The notes: a model not told the origin generated them from the sequence alone. Numbered from the stretch's first letter, positions 33,656-43,113 are shown. The stretch: 64,000 bases of DNA from Thermoguttaceae bacterium (GCA_017447865.1 JAFSMO010000046.1:62001-126000); one strand, 5' to 3'. Program-made: numbers and translations.

Positions 33656-34819
33656 ATGCGTTCCAGGTTTTGTAAATTCGTGCTTCCTTTTCTCCTCATC
33701 GAGCTGCTGGCTTTCCTCTTTGCCTCGGAGGTGAATCTTCAGGCGCGGTGGTTTGGGGCGCTCGTCGGGCTTGTGGCCGGGCTGGTCCTTTGGCTGATTC
33801 GCCGCCCCGCGTGGCGGTTTACGTTTTGGGCCGGCTATTTGTCCGGGACGATTTGCGATTTTTTGTATCTCATCGTTTTCGGCTCGACGTACCACTGCCT
33901 GCTCCTGATCCTCTGGGGCGGTTTGGTGGCCGTTCTTTTGAAAAACTCGGGGGAAAACCGTTTTTCCTGGGTTCGTGGTCTCATCGCTCTGGGCATTCTG
34001 ATCGTCACCGCGTACTTTGCCCTGCCGGACCTGCAGATCGAGCGCCGGGAGATTCCGGAGGGGATTTACGTTTACGCGAATGACGTCGTGTATAATATTC
34101 CAGTCCTGAACCTCATTTCGTCCCGGTTTGGGGTCATGGTACACACGGGGATCTGTTACGTGACGCGCGACCCGGACAGTTTCGACCGTCAGCGTCTTGC
34201 GGCCGGACTTCCCAAACTGGATTTCGAACCCATCGGTTACGGTTACAGCATTAGCGATTTGAACCTGGAGGTCCGAGACCGGGACAGTTTCGCGAATTAT
34301 GCCAGCCGAACGGAACTGGACGTTCAATCCTTTCCGTTTGACCTGGAGCACATGGGATACTACCTCGAGGGGCGTTCCGTGAATGACCTCCCGAAGCCTT
34401 CCATTCGATTCGTGCCGCTTAACGTCCCCAACCCTCGCGAGGCCTGGAATCGGATCCTGAAGTTCCGCAAGCAAATCAACGCCCAGTACCCGGATGGTTT
34501 CATTTACAGTCCGATCGCTTATGACGGTCATTTTGTGCGCCTGTATAATTGTAACACGCTTACGGTTGGGATCGCGGATGAATTTCTGGACCGCGGCAAA
34601 GAAGCGGAAGTCCTCACGAACCTCCCTTTGAATGTCGGTCGTCAGAAAATCGAGGACGGGCGCCGCCTGATGAAAGACTACAGAGAAGACGATTTCCAGA
34701 GCCGGATCAATCAGGAGCGTGAGTTCTGGAAATCGCAGCCGTTCTTCAAGCAGTACTGGCTTCACCTGCTTCTGCTCAGAAAGTTCCCCAGCGACGAAAC
34801 CCCTGACAAAACCCCCTGA
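33656..34819 (+). CDS. Membrane protein of unknown function
   Basis: A 387-residue protein with about five N-terminal hydrophobic segments (residues 1-125), followed by a soluble part of about 260 residues. The latter begins with a strand-like segment (RREIPEGIYVYANDVVYNIPVLNL) and has two Asp/Arg-rich stretches. I recognise no family. An in-frame upstream ATG at 33614 overlaps the GTPase gene; I prefer 33656, which follows AAAAGGG. It lies 23 bp after the GTPase and 20 bp before tcdA. Confidence 0.7.
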   Translation: MRSRFCKFVLPFLLIELLAFLFASEVNLQARWFGALVGLVAGLVLWLIRRPAWRFTFWAGYLSGTICDFLYLIVFGSTYHCLLLILWGGLVAVLLKNSGENRFSWVRGLIALGILIVTAYFALPDLQIERREIPEGIYVYANDVVYNIPVLNLISSRFGVMVHTGICYVTRDPDSFDRQRLAAGLPKLDFEPIGYGYSISDLNLEVRDRDSFANYASRTELDVQSFPFDLEHMGYYLEGRSVNDLPKPSIRFVPLNVPNPREAWNRILKFRKQINAQYPDGFIYSPIAYDGHFVRLYNCNTLTVGIADEFLDRGKEAEVLTNLPLNVGRQKIEDGRRLMKDYREDDFQSRINQEREFWKSQPFFKQYWLHLLLLRKFPSDETPDKTP

Positions 34820-34838
34820 CGTCCACGCGAGAAATTGA

Positions 34839-35606
34839 ATGTTTGATCCCGAAAATCCCCGCTACTCCCGAATTCTGCGCTTCGTTGGCGAGGCCGGCCT
34901 GAACCGCCTTCACGCCTCGCGGGTGGTCGTCGTGGGGCTTGGAGCCGTGGGAAGCTACGCCGTTGAGGGCCTCGCCAGAGCCGGCGTCGGGCACTTGCGG
35001 CTCGTCGATTTCGACCTCATTGCCCCGTCGAATATCAACCGTCAGCTTTACGCCCTGGAGAGCACCATCAACCGGCCCAAGTGCGAGGTCGCGCGGGATC
35101 GGGTCCGGGACATTAATCCCGACTGCGAGGTGGAGGCCCTTCGGACGTTCGTTCACGCCGACACGATGGAGGAAATTTTCGGTGGCATCCAGCCGGATTT
35201 CGTCGTGGACGCGATCGACTCGCTGAACCCGAAAGTTGAACTGATCGCGTGGCTCATGGCGCACGAGATCCCGTTCATTTCCAGCATGGGCGCGGCTTTG
35301 CGTTCCGACCCGACCCAGATCCGGATCGGGCCTCTGAAGAAAATCGCGGGGGATCCGCTGGCCAAGATGGTAAAAAAGCGTTTCCGAAAGCGTGGTCTTC
35401 CGATGAAATGCCTGTGCGTGTACTCGACGGAGGACATTTCGTCGGTCCGGCGGGCCTGCCTCGGTGACCCGGACGAAGACCCCACGATCGAGCGCAAGGG
35501 CCGCGTCCGGCACGTGCTTGGAAGCCTCCCGACGATCACCGGGATTTTTGGCCTGACGATCGCGAATTATGTGATCCACCGGCTGATTGAGGAGAAAACG
35601 CCTTGA
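34839..35606 (+). CDS. tcdA: tRNA threonylcarbamoyladenosine dehydratase (ThiF/E1-like)
   Basis: A 255-residue E1-like enzyme that cyclises t6A to ct6A at position 37 of ANN-decoding tRNAs, using ATP. The adenylate-binding Rossmann motif is VVVVGLGAVGSYAVEGLARAG. The LVDFDLIAPSNINRQ and DAIDSLNPKVELI segments and the C-terminal catalytic region MKCLCVYSTED are typical of TcdA/CsdL. It lacks the C-terminal membrane helix seen in some homologues. The stop overlaps the -35 box of the histidine kinase promoter. Confidence 0.88.
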   Translation: MFDPENPRYSRILRFVGEAGLNRLHASRVVVVGLGAVGSYAVEGLARAGVGHLRLVDFDLIAPSNINRQLYALESTINRPKCEVARDRVRDINPDCEVEALRTFVHADTMEEIFGGIQPDFVVDAIDSLNPKVELIAWLMAHEIPFISSMGAALRSDPTQIRIGPLKKIAGDPLAKMVKKRFRKRGLPMKCLCVYSTEDISSVRRACLGDPDEDPTIERKGRVRHVLGSLPTITGIFGLTIANYVIHRLIEEKTP

Positions 35607-35630
35607 CTTTTTCTCCGCGTGTGTTATAAT
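35603..35630 (+). promoter_or_regulatory. Promoter of the histidine kinase-recR pair
   Basis: TTGACT (35603-35608), a 16-bp spacer and TATAAT (35625-35630). The -35 box overlaps the tcdA stop codon. Confidence 0.75.
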
Positions 35631-35678
35631 ATATAAAATGGTCTGAAATTAAGAAAACTGGGATTTTAACTCACTTCC

Positions 35679-37343
35679 ATGCCGCGTCGTTTTACCAAAA
35701 CCGGCTTTTCGAGCCTCGAGGTCAAGTGCCTCCTTTTGTTCAGCGTCTTCCTCATCGGCGTCATGACGGTGAGTTTTCTGCTGTACTGGTACGTCACGGA
35801 GTCCGTCGTGGCCCAGCGCGACCCGGACACGGCACGCCTTCTGGCCGATCGCGCGCTTCTGATCAAGCACTGGGGGAAGCTGGAATCCAAGAAGGAGTTC
35901 CTCTGGATCGTGAACCAGCTCACGGACCAGCTCTCGGAGCAGCAGTACGAGTGGCGCATGGTCTCACCGGACTCTCCAGAAGCCGAAAAAGACGTTTATG
36001 TGCGGAAACTGATCGCTCGAGCTGAGGAACATCCGGAAACCCCGGTTGAACCGGTTGGACGACTCGTCAGGGACAAATATTTGTACTATAAACCGGTGTA
36101 TGCCGAACAGACGTGCCTGGATCTGTGCCATAATGACCTGGACGCGGTAAAACGTTTGGAAGAGGACGATTCCCAGCCCGGCCGAATGCTTCAGGTGGGC
36201 GATCTGATGACCGTCCTCTGTGTGCAAATCCCCAACGGACCGACCCAGGCCACGATGACGTGGTTTTGGAACATGCTCCTGACGGTGGCCGTCCTGACGG
36301 TTTTCCTCGGAATTTTCGTTTTTTACCTGACGATTCGCTACGTCATCATCCGGCCTTTGCACCACCTGAGGGAGGTGAGTACCGCCATCGCCCACGGCAA
36401 TATGGAGGTCCGGGCCAAAATTCATACCGGGGACGAATTTGAGTCACTCGGACGGGCGTTCAACCGAATGCTCCACGGGTTGATCACTTCCCAGCGTGAA
36501 TTGCGTGTCGCGAACAAAGATCGAGACCGAAAAATCGAGGAATTGGGCCAGGCGAATATGCAGCTCAAAGAGTTGAACCGAATCAAGAGCGATTTCCTCG
36601 CGACGATGAGTCATGAACTGCGTACACCGCTGAACAGTATTTTGGGCTTCAGTGAAGTTTTGGGCGGGATCCAGTCGCTGGACGCGAAGCAGAAACGTTA
36701 CGTCCACAATATTCAGAACTCCGGCCGGCTCCTGCTTGGGATGATCAACGACGTTCTGGACCTCGCCAAGATGGAAAGCGGTCAGGCTCAGGTCCATCTC
36801 ACGGATTTTTCTCTGGAGTACATCATTTCCGCCCAGTGCGACCTGGCGCGCCCGCTGGCGGAAAAAAAGAATATTTCGCTTTCGTATGAAGTCCCGAAAA
36901 ACCTTCCGATGGTTCATCTGGATCAGAACCGCTTCCAGCAAATCCTGACGAATCTCCTCTCCAACGCGATCAAATTCACGCCGGAAGGTGGGGTGGTGAA
37001 GGTCCTCGTGACCCCGGAAACCGATCCGGAATCGGGAGAACTGAACCCGGAAACGGCCTTTTTCCGCATGGCGGTGAGCGATACGGGGGTCGGAATGACC
37101 GAAGAGGACATGAAAAACATTTTCGAGAAATTCCGCCAGGGGACCTCGGCGACGGGTGAGAACATGATGACGCGCGAGTACTCCGGCTCGGGCCTGGGGC
37201 TTTCGATCGTGAAGGAGATTTGCCACCTGCTTCATGGTGAAATTTCCGTGGCCAGCACTCCGGGCGTTGGCTCCACGTTTACCGTTCATCTTCCGTGGAA
37301 GGTGAAAGACTCGAGCGAGCGAGAGGAAGAGATTTACTTTTAG
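35679..37343 (+). CDS. Membrane sensor histidine kinase with a DUF3365-like sensor domain
   Basis: A 554-residue inner-membrane kinase. Membrane helices lie at about 17-39 and 205-228. Between them is a periplasmic domain of the DUF3365/Tll0287 type, with PVYAEQTCLDLCHND giving Cys146, Cys150 and His151. The spacing is CX3CH, not the CXXCH of heme-c sites. A HAMP domain follows, then HisKA (FLATMSHELRTPLNSILGFS) and HATPase_c with N box (NLLSNAIKFTPEG), G1 (DTGVGM) and G2 (GSGLGLSIVKEI). No response regulator adjoins it. Redox or ligand sensing is inferred. Confidence 0.9.
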   Translation: MPRRFTKTGFSSLEVKCLLLFSVFLIGVMTVSFLLYWYVTESVVAQRDPDTARLLADRALLIKHWGKLESKKEFLWIVNQLTDQLSEQQYEWRMVSPDSPEAEKDVYVRKLIARAEEHPETPVEPVGRLVRDKYLYYKPVYAEQTCLDLCHNDLDAVKRLEEDDSQPGRMLQVGDLMTVLCVQIPNGPTQATMTWFWNMLLTVAVLTVFLGIFVFYLTIRYVIIRPLHHLREVSTAIAHGNMEVRAKIHTGDEFESLGRAFNRMLHGLITSQRELRVANKDRDRKIEELGQANMQLKELNRIKSDFLATMSHELRTPLNSILGFSEVLGGIQSLDAKQKRYVHNIQNSGRLLLGMINDVLDLAKMESGQAQVHLTDFSLEYIISAQCDLARPLAEKKNISLSYEVPKNLPMVHLDQNRFQQILTNLLSNAIKFTPEGGVVKVLVTPETDPESGELNPETAFFRMAVSDTGVGMTEEDMKNIFEKFRQGTSATGENMMTREYSGSGLGLSIVKEICHLLHGEISVASTPGVGSTFTVHLPWKVKDSSEREEEIYF

Positions 37344-37369
37344 ACCAGAAACGATTTTCATTCAAAACC

Positions 37370-37975
37370 ATGGCCGACCTGACCGAAAGCATCAAAAACC
37401 TGACCACGCTGTTCCAGAAACTCCCCGGAGTGGGGAAGAAGACCGCGGAGCGCTTCGCGTATCACGTCCTGATCGCCAAAAACGAGGACATTTTGGGGCT
37501 TGCCGACGCGATCCGTGAGGTGAAAACGAATATTCGCTACTGCGAGCAGTGCTACAATCTCTCGGTGGATGAACTCTGCGACGTATGCCGGGACCCGGGC
37601 CGGGATCACTCGCAAATTTGCGTGGTGGAGCAGCCGCGGGATCTGGTCGCGCTCGAACAGACCGGCGTTTTTCACGGTCTGTACCACGTTCTGCTCGGCC
37701 GACTCTCCCCGACGGATAACATCGGGCCGGACGATTTGACGATCGCCGCGTTGGAGAAACGGGTCGCCTCGGGCGAGGTGAAAGAGATCATCATGGGGAC
37801 CAACCCGAACATTGAGGGGGACGCGACGGCGTTCTACATCACGCGCCTCCTGCACGAGTACCCGGTCAAAATTACGCGTCTGGCCCGCGGCGTCACGTCG
37901 GGAAGCGTCCTGGAGTTCGTGAATAAAGACATTTTGCGCGACGCTCTGGAAGGCCGGCAGAATTACGGGAATTAG
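37370..37975 (+). CDS. recR: Recombination mediator protein RecR
   Basis: A 201-residue protein that with RecF/RecO loads RecA at gaps. A helix-hairpin-helix (QKLPGVGKKTAERFAYH) is followed by a four-Cys zinc finger (CEQCYNLSVDELCDVC). The Toprim domain carries ICVVEQPRDLVALE and GTNPNIEGDATAFYI. Length and order match the family. The start at 37370 gives the canonical N-terminus. It lies 26 bp after the kinase gene. Confidence 0.95.
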   Translation: MADLTESIKNLTTLFQKLPGVGKKTAERFAYHVLIAKNEDILGLADAIREVKTNIRYCEQCYNLSVDELCDVCRDPGRDHSQICVVEQPRDLVALEQTGVFHGLYHVLLGRLSPTDNIGPDDLTIAALEKRVASGEVKEIIMGTNPNIEGDATAFYITRLLHEYPVKITRLARGVTSGSVLEFVNKDILRDALEGRQNYGN

Positions 37976-38015
37976 AAAAAAGAAACCGCGGGGCCAGTCT
38001 GATTCCGGGGGGGGC

Positions 38016-38044
38016 TTGCGTCTTTTTGATTTTTAGGGTAAAAT
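38016..38044 (+). promoter_or_regulatory. Promoter of the hopene cyclase gene
   Basis: TTGCGT (38016-38021), a 17-bp spacer and TAAAAT (38039-38044) end 48 bp before the start codon. Confidence 0.6.
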
Positions 38045-38092
38045 AAAGTTTTCGTTTTCCAGAATATTTTACCATCCCCCCCAGGAAACCCG

Positions 38093-40030
38093 ATGGACGC
38101 ACTGCAGACTCTCGTTCAGGAAAAGATCACCCGCTCCCAAAACTGGTTTTTCGCCCGTCAAAATCCGGACGGCCACTGGCGCGCCGAGCTGGAAGGGGAC
38201 GCGCTGCTTCAGGGCGAACTGATCATCATCCTCGCGTTTCTCGGGAAAGAGGACTCGCCGCTGGCGAAGCGTCTGGCGCAGCAGCTCATCAATACGCAGG
38301 CCCCGGACGGCGGCTGGCCGATGTTTCCGGGCGGGAAAAGCACGGTCCCGAACACGGTGAAGGCGTATTTCGCACTCAAACTGACGGGCCACCCGCTTTC
38401 TGCTGACTACATGCAGCGGGCGCGCCGGTGCATCCTCTCGATGGGCGGGGCCGACAAAGTGAACAGTTTCACGCGGTTTTACCTCGCTTTGCTTGGTCAG
38501 ATCCCGTACTCCATCTGCCCCGCGGTCCCGCCGGAAATGGTGATGCTTCCGCGCTGGTTCCCGATCAACATTTACGCGATGAGCGCCTGGACGCGGACGA
38601 TCGTCCTGCCGCTTTCCATCGTCTCGGCCCTGCGACCCGTGCGGAAGATTCCGGTTGAACGCGGGATCCGTGAGCTTTTTATCGAGAAACCGGAAAATTG
38701 GGGTCCACTCCGCGCGCCGGGCAAGCCGGAACATCCGGGACTTTTCAGCTGGGACTCGTTTTTCCGCGTGATGGACCGGGCGTTGAAATTTTACCAGAAT
38801 CTCCCGTGGAAGCCGACCCGCCGGATGGCGCTGAAGCGGGCGGAGCGCTGGGTTTGGGACCACTGCCAGAACAGTGACGGGCCGGGCGCGATCCAGCCGC
38901 CGATCATGTGGGGCCTCGTCGCGATGAAGGCCCTGGGCTACGGCGACGACCACGAGAAAACGCGTTACTTCTGGGACCAGCTCATGAATCTCGTGATCGA
39001 CTGCCCGGAAGAAGGGACCGCGCGCTGCGAGCCGTGCCTTTCGCCGGTCTGGGACTCGATCATCACGATGCGGGCGCTGGCGGCGGGCGGCGTTCGGGCC
39101 GACTCGGATCCGAGGGCGCGAAAAGCCGTGGATTGGGTGCTCGACCATCAGATCCACGTGAAGGGGGACTGGAGCCTGAACGTCAAGGCGAAGCCCTGTA
39201 TGTGGTGCTTCGAGTACCGGAACGATTTCTACCCGGACTGCGACGATACGGCGATGGCGATCATGGCCCTGCGGAACATGGTGCCGGAGCGGGGGGCGGA
39301 CCCGCGCGTGGACGAGGCGATCGACGGCGCGCTGGCGTGGCTTCGGGCGATGCAGAACTCCGACGGCGGCTGGGGCGCGTTCGACCGGAACAATAATAAG
39401 GAGTTCCTCACCCAGGTCCCCTTTGCGGACCATAACGCGATGACCGACCCGAGCACGCCGGACCTGACGGCCAGGATCCTCGAGTGCTTTGGGACGCTCG
39501 GCTTCCGTGTGGGGCAGGGGGATCGGAACCTCGACCGGACGATCGAATACATCCGCAAGAATCAGCGCGCCGACGGAAGCTGGTTTGGCCGCTGGGGCGC
39601 GAATTACATTTACGGGACCGGCGAGATCCTGGCCGGAATGGCGGCCGTAGGCGTTCCGAAAGACGACGAGATGGTCCGCGCCGGGATCAACTGGCTTCTG
39701 GCGCACCAGCAGCCGTGCGGCGGGTGGGGCGAGACGCTTCAGTCGTACGAGGACGTTTCCCTGCGCGGGACCGGAACCGTCACGCCGAGCCAGACCGCCT
39801 GGGCGCTTCTCGGGCTGATCGGTTTCGGAATGGCGGACGACCCGGCAGTTCGTGCGGGGATCCTGTGGCTTGCGGAGAATCAGCGGGAAGATGGCGGCTG
39901 GGAGCAGACCGTCTTCACCGGAACGGGCTTCCCGGCCGTTTTTTACCTGCGCTACCATTTTTACCATCAGTACTTCCCGCTCATGGCGATTTCCAAATGG
40001 CTGAAAAACGTCAGTGAGCCGAACCAGTAA
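38093..40030 (+). CDS. shc: Squalene-hopene cyclase
   Basis: A 645-residue enzyme cyclising squalene to hopene for hopanoid membrane lipids, acting at the membrane surface. The protonating DXDD motif is DCDD at residues 382-385. QW-type repeats recur (QNSDGGWGAFD, QPCGGWGETL, QREDGGWEQTVFTGTGFP). The catalytic-pocket context WSLNVKAKPCMWCFEYRNDFYPDCDDTAMA is typical. Length matches the family (about 630). An AGGAAA site precedes the ATG. No squalene synthase (hpnCDE) genes lie nearby. Confidence 0.95.
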   Translation: MDALQTLVQEKITRSQNWFFARQNPDGHWRAELEGDALLQGELIIILAFLGKEDSPLAKRLAQQLINTQAPDGGWPMFPGGKSTVPNTVKAYFALKLTGHPLSADYMQRARRCILSMGGADKVNSFTRFYLALLGQIPYSICPAVPPEMVMLPRWFPINIYAMSAWTRTIVLPLSIVSALRPVRKIPVERGIRELFIEKPENWGPLRAPGKPEHPGLFSWDSFFRVMDRALKFYQNLPWKPTRRMALKRAERWVWDHCQNSDGPGAIQPPIMWGLVAMKALGYGDDHEKTRYFWDQLMNLVIDCPEEGTARCEPCLSPVWDSIITMRALAAGGVRADSDPRARKAVDWVLDHQIHVKGDWSLNVKAKPCMWCFEYRNDFYPDCDDTAMAIMALRNMVPERGADPRVDEAIDGALAWLRAMQNSDGGWGAFDRNNNKEFLTQVPFADHNAMTDPSTPDLTARILECFGTLGFRVGQGDRNLDRTIEYIRKNQRADGSWFGRWGANYIYGTGEILAGMAAVGVPKDDEMVRAGINWLLAHQQPCGGWGETLQSYEDVSLRGTGTVTPSQTAWALLGLIGFGMADDPAVRAGILWLAENQREDGGWEQTVFTGTGFPAVFYLRYHFYHQYFPLMAISKWLKNVSEPNQ

Positions 40031-40084
40031 AATCCTTTGTAGATTTGTAAGCCTACCAGAAAAGAAACCTGAAAGGAAAATCTC

Positions 40085-41731
40085 ATGTACATCATCGCGT
40101 TTTTATGCCTGTTTACGGCGGCGTGTGTGTGGCTGGTTGGAACCCGGTCGTGGAAGGCGGAATTTCAGCCGGTTTCCTGGCGTGAGTTCCTGGCTGCGCT
40201 TTGCGGCGCGGCGGCGTTCATCTATTTCGTGTACAACTGCAGGATCACGTATCGGACCGTTCACGCCGGGAGCGCCGTTTTTCTGGCCCTCATGATCCCG
40301 GTTTTTGTACTGGGCGGAAGTTCACGAAAGAACTGGAAGCTTCTGCTCGCGCTGAGCCTGATGCTCGCTTTCTCCGCGTTTCGGATCCTTTGCATCGGCT
40401 GCGTGGACGGCAATGTGACGGAGCTCTGCGCTTTGCTCCTCGTTTTTGTTTTGGCGGCGGTCTGCTGCGAAACGCCCATGAAACGCGAGGTTTTGTCCCG
40501 GTATTTCTTCTCGTCGGTCTGGCGTGCTGTGCCTCGCGGATTGAGGAATTTCCAGTTCGTTTTGCACCTCCCGCAGTTTAATCTTTTCTCACGGGTCGGC
40601 TGCGCGGCAGTTTTGGTCCCAGCGTTCCTCGTGCTGGTTTTTGGGACGATTTTTGCGCTTGCGAACCCGGCGATACTGGAGTGGTTTAGGGCGATTTTCA
40701 CCTGGCTCGACCACATTCTGAAGCACTTTGATGAATTCATCCGTTGGCTGCTGGACCAGCATATTTGGCGCCAAGTGTTCGTTTTCCTCGTCGCCTTCTG
40801 CGGCCTGTGCGGTTTACTGGCTCCGAGGATCTGGACGCCCGCTCCGTCTTGTTCCCAATTCCCGGAATTGGAGCTTAAGCCAGAGTCCGCCCCCGTGACG
40901 CCCGCGCACATCGCGATGTACTGGAACTCGCTGTTCGCGCTCATCATTCTGTTTGCCGTGGAGCTGACTTACGAGTTTTCCTCGCTTCTGACGTGGAAGA
41001 TCCCGGAAGGCTTCGATTATGGACGGTACTGCCACGAAGGCGCGTTCTGGCTCACGATGGCGCTCGGGCTCGCGACGCTGGTCCTTGCGGGAATTTTCCG
41101 CCAGAAAGTCTGCAAGCATGAGAAAATCAACTCGCTGAAACGCCTGGCGTTCATCTGGATCGCGGAAAACGCTCTGCTGGCCGTGACGATCTATATTCGG
41201 CTCGGGATCTACGTCCATCGCAGCGGCCTGACCTGCCTGCGCGTCGTGGGTTTCTTCGGGACGACGGCCGTCGCGGTGGGGATCGTCTGGATGGCTCTGA
41301 AGCTCCGAAAAGACCGCCCCGCCGGCTGGCTCCTGAGCCGCTACACGTGGACCGTCGCCGCGATCATCTGGATTTACTCCGTGCTGCCGGTCGATTTCAT
41401 CGTCTGGAAGTACAACGTGGCGGCGCTCCAGGCCGGAAATAAAGCGGTGCTCGTTCACGTCACGGATCAGCCCATTTCCGCGGAGGGGCTCATCCCGCTT
41501 TTCGACCTGCTGCAGTCTGAAGACGCCGTCGTGCGCAACGGCGTGGCGGCAGTGATTGCAATGGATGAGCCAAAGAAAAACTCGGGAGACTGGCGGAATC
41601 ATTTTCTGCTGGAAGCCCGGCTTCGCCAACTGTACGAGGACCCGAACAATCAGAAAATTCTGGAAGAGTTTCGTGGGAACGAAAGCGCCTCGGGGGAAAT
41701 GAGGCAGTACGGCGAGCGGCACTACAGATGA
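40085..41731 (+). CDS. DUF4153/DUF4173-type polytopic membrane protein
   Basis: A 548-residue protein with about 12 hydrophobic segments. The second half has the pattern of the DUF4173/DUF4153 family, including YGRYCHEGAFWLTMALGLATLVL. The last 110 residues are soluble, rich in acidic and helical sequence, and resemble the C-terminal tail of such proteins. Function unknown for the family. It lies 54 bp after shc and is followed by a strong terminator. Confidence 0.65.
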   Translation: MYIIAFLCLFTAACVWLVGTRSWKAEFQPVSWREFLAALCGAAAFIYFVYNCRITYRTVHAGSAVFLALMIPVFVLGGSSRKNWKLLLALSLMLAFSAFRILCIGCVDGNVTELCALLLVFVLAAVCCETPMKREVLSRYFFSSVWRAVPRGLRNFQFVLHLPQFNLFSRVGCAAVLVPAFLVLVFGTIFALANPAILEWFRAIFTWLDHILKHFDEFIRWLLDQHIWRQVFVFLVAFCGLCGLLAPRIWTPAPSCSQFPELELKPESAPVTPAHIAMYWNSLFALIILFAVELTYEFSSLLTWKIPEGFDYGRYCHEGAFWLTMALGLATLVLAGIFRQKVCKHEKINSLKRLAFIWIAENALLAVTIYIRLGIYVHRSGLTCLRVVGFFGTTAVAVGIVWMALKLRKDRPAGWLLSRYTWTVAAIIWIYSVLPVDFIVWKYNVAALQAGNKAVLVHVTDQPISAEGLIPLFDLLQSEDAVVRNGVAAVIAMDEPKKNSGDWRNHFLLEARLRQLYEDPNNQKILEEFRGNESASGEMRQYGERHYR

Positions 41732-41745
41732 TCTGATCTCAACGC

Positions 41746-41800
41746 AAAGAGCGGCGAATGAAACCTTAACGTTTGATTCGCCGCTCTTCTTTTTTCTTTT
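41746..41800 (+). terminator. Rho-independent terminator after the membrane protein gene
   Basis: AGAGCGGCGAAT (41747-41758) pairs perfectly with ATTCGCCGCTCT (41776-41787), followed by a long T-rich tract to 41800. It separates the shc pair from the convergent RNase D gene and lies 15 bp after the stop codon. Confidence 0.9.
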
Positions 41801-41822
41801 AAGCCAGAAGCACGAAGAACAT

Positions 41823-43004
41823 TTACACGAACTCGATTGGGAACGGGTCTTTCGGGTCCGTAATGTGGATCATTTTCTCGCCCGTCAGCAGGGCGTCGAA
41901 GGTTTTGCCGACGATTTCCGCCCGCCAGCCCGTCGCCAGCAGGGGGACCTCGTCCGTCCCTTCGAGAAAGCCGAGCCGCCACGCGACCCACTCCCGAACG
42001 TCCGACGGAGTCCCGACGAGCGCCGGCGCGAGACCGTGCTGGTGGCAAATCGTTCCCAAAACCGAGAAAAGCAGCGAGCCAAGCACCGTCAGCTTCGCGT
42101 AATGGACCGGCTTGTGAGGCGCGGGGCACTGCGATTCCGGGAGCTGAAGCGCCTCGGAAATGCAGCTGGAAATCTCCTCGAGATGATTTTGCAGGTCCGA
42201 ACGTTCCATTCCGCGGATGTTGCGGATGCTCCGAACGTCGGCGATCTTGCGGCGGGCAAGCTCCAGGATCAGGTCGTCGCGCAGCACGTGGCGTGACGAG
42301 CAGTTCCGGGTTTGGGCCACATGGTCCCGCCAGGTCCAAAGGGCTTTCACGATGGCCAATTCCCGGGAGTCCCAGCGCGAACCGTTCAGGATCCTCTGCC
42401 AGCGTTCCGGCGAGAGAAGCTGGTAAATCGAGTCCTGCCAGCTCTGAATTTCATCCTGAAACCACCCTAAACGCCCGGTTTCTACGAGTTTTTTGTGCAG
42501 AACATCCCGAACCGGATGCAGGTACTGAATGTCGTCCACCGCGTACTCAAGCTGGCGGTCCGTCAGGGGGCGGGATTTCCAGTTCGAGCGGGATTCCGTG
42601 CCGGGCGTCTGGACCCCAAGGCATTCAGAAACCACCGTCCCGTAACCGGCGGGGTACTCGTTCTGGACCAGACCGGCCGCGAGCTGCGTGTCGAAAACGT
42701 TTTTGGGGAATTTGCCCGTGTGCCACCAGCAGAACTCCAGCTCAAGCCTCCCGGCATGAACGATCGTTTCCTGCGGGCCGTCGGCGATGATCTCCCAGAA
42801 CGGAGTCATGTCCATGTGGCGGGAAATCGGGTCAAAGATGAAGTGCCCCTCCGGCGTCGCGGCCTGCACAAGGCATAAAAGCGGCCTGTAGTAACGTTCC
42901 GCAATGAACTCCGTATCAATGCCGATCCATTCGGTGCTGGCGAAACGCTGGCACCAGGAAGCAAGCTGGGACGAATCGGTGATGAGTTCGAAAGGACAGG
43001 ACAT
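41823..43004 (-). CDS. rnd: Ribonuclease D-like 3'-5' exonuclease with HRDC domain
   Basis: A 393-residue protein. The DEDD exonuclease domain has Exo I IGIDTEF (Asp30, Glu32) and Exo III YAVDDIQYL. In Exo II (IVHAGRLELEF) the usual Asp is replaced by Glu88. An HRDC domain covers about 205-290. The C-terminal part (GWRAEIVGKTFDALLTGEKMIHI) matches the end of bacterial RNase D-like proteins. The role is tRNA 3' trimming and RNA turnover. The start ATG at 43004 gives the canonical N-terminus. A heptamer repeat lies just upstream. Confidence 0.87.
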   Translation of the reverse strand: MSCPFELITDSSQLASWCQRFASTEWIGIDTEFIAERYYRPLLCLVQAATPEGHFIFDPISRHMDMTPFWEIIADGPQETIVHAGRLELEFCWWHTGKFPKNVFDTQLAAGLVQNEYPAGYGTVVSECLGVQTPGTESRSNWKSRPLTDRQLEYAVDDIQYLHPVRDVLHKKLVETGRLGWFQDEIQSWQDSIYQLLSPERWQRILNGSRWDSRELAIVKALWTWRDHVAQTRNCSSRHVLRDDLILELARRKIADVRSIRNIRGMERSDLQNHLEEISSCISEALQLPESQCPAPHKPVHYAKLTVLGSLLFSVLGTICHQHGLAPALVGTPSDVREWVAWRLGFLEGTDEVPLLATGWRAEIVGKTFDALLTGEKMIHITDPKDPFPIEFV

Positions 43005-43028
43005 AGTGAGGGGGAAATGAGGGAAAAA

Positions 43029-43113
43029 CGAATAATGAATAACGAATAACGAATAATGAAGAGAAAGAGTTCGGCCTCCCCATTATTCGTTATTCATTAT
43101 TCGTTATTCATTA
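43029..43113. repeat. Inverted heptamer arrays (GAATAAC/GAATAAT), copy 1
   Basis: Tandem 7-bp units GAATAAY fill 43029-43060, and their reverse complement (ATTATTC/GTTATTC) fills 43081-43113, leaving a 20-bp loop. The right arm overlaps the nhaD stop codon (43111-43113). A second, longer-spaced copy is at 49353-49500. Confidence 0.85.

Noticed and set aside
35679-37343. Heme-c binding by the kinase sensor as an established feature
   Set aside because: The spacing is CX3CH rather than CXXCH, so heme attachment is only a hypothesis.
43029-43113. Heptamer arrays as a CRISPR array
   Set aside because: Units are 7 bp with no spacers, and no cas genes are present.
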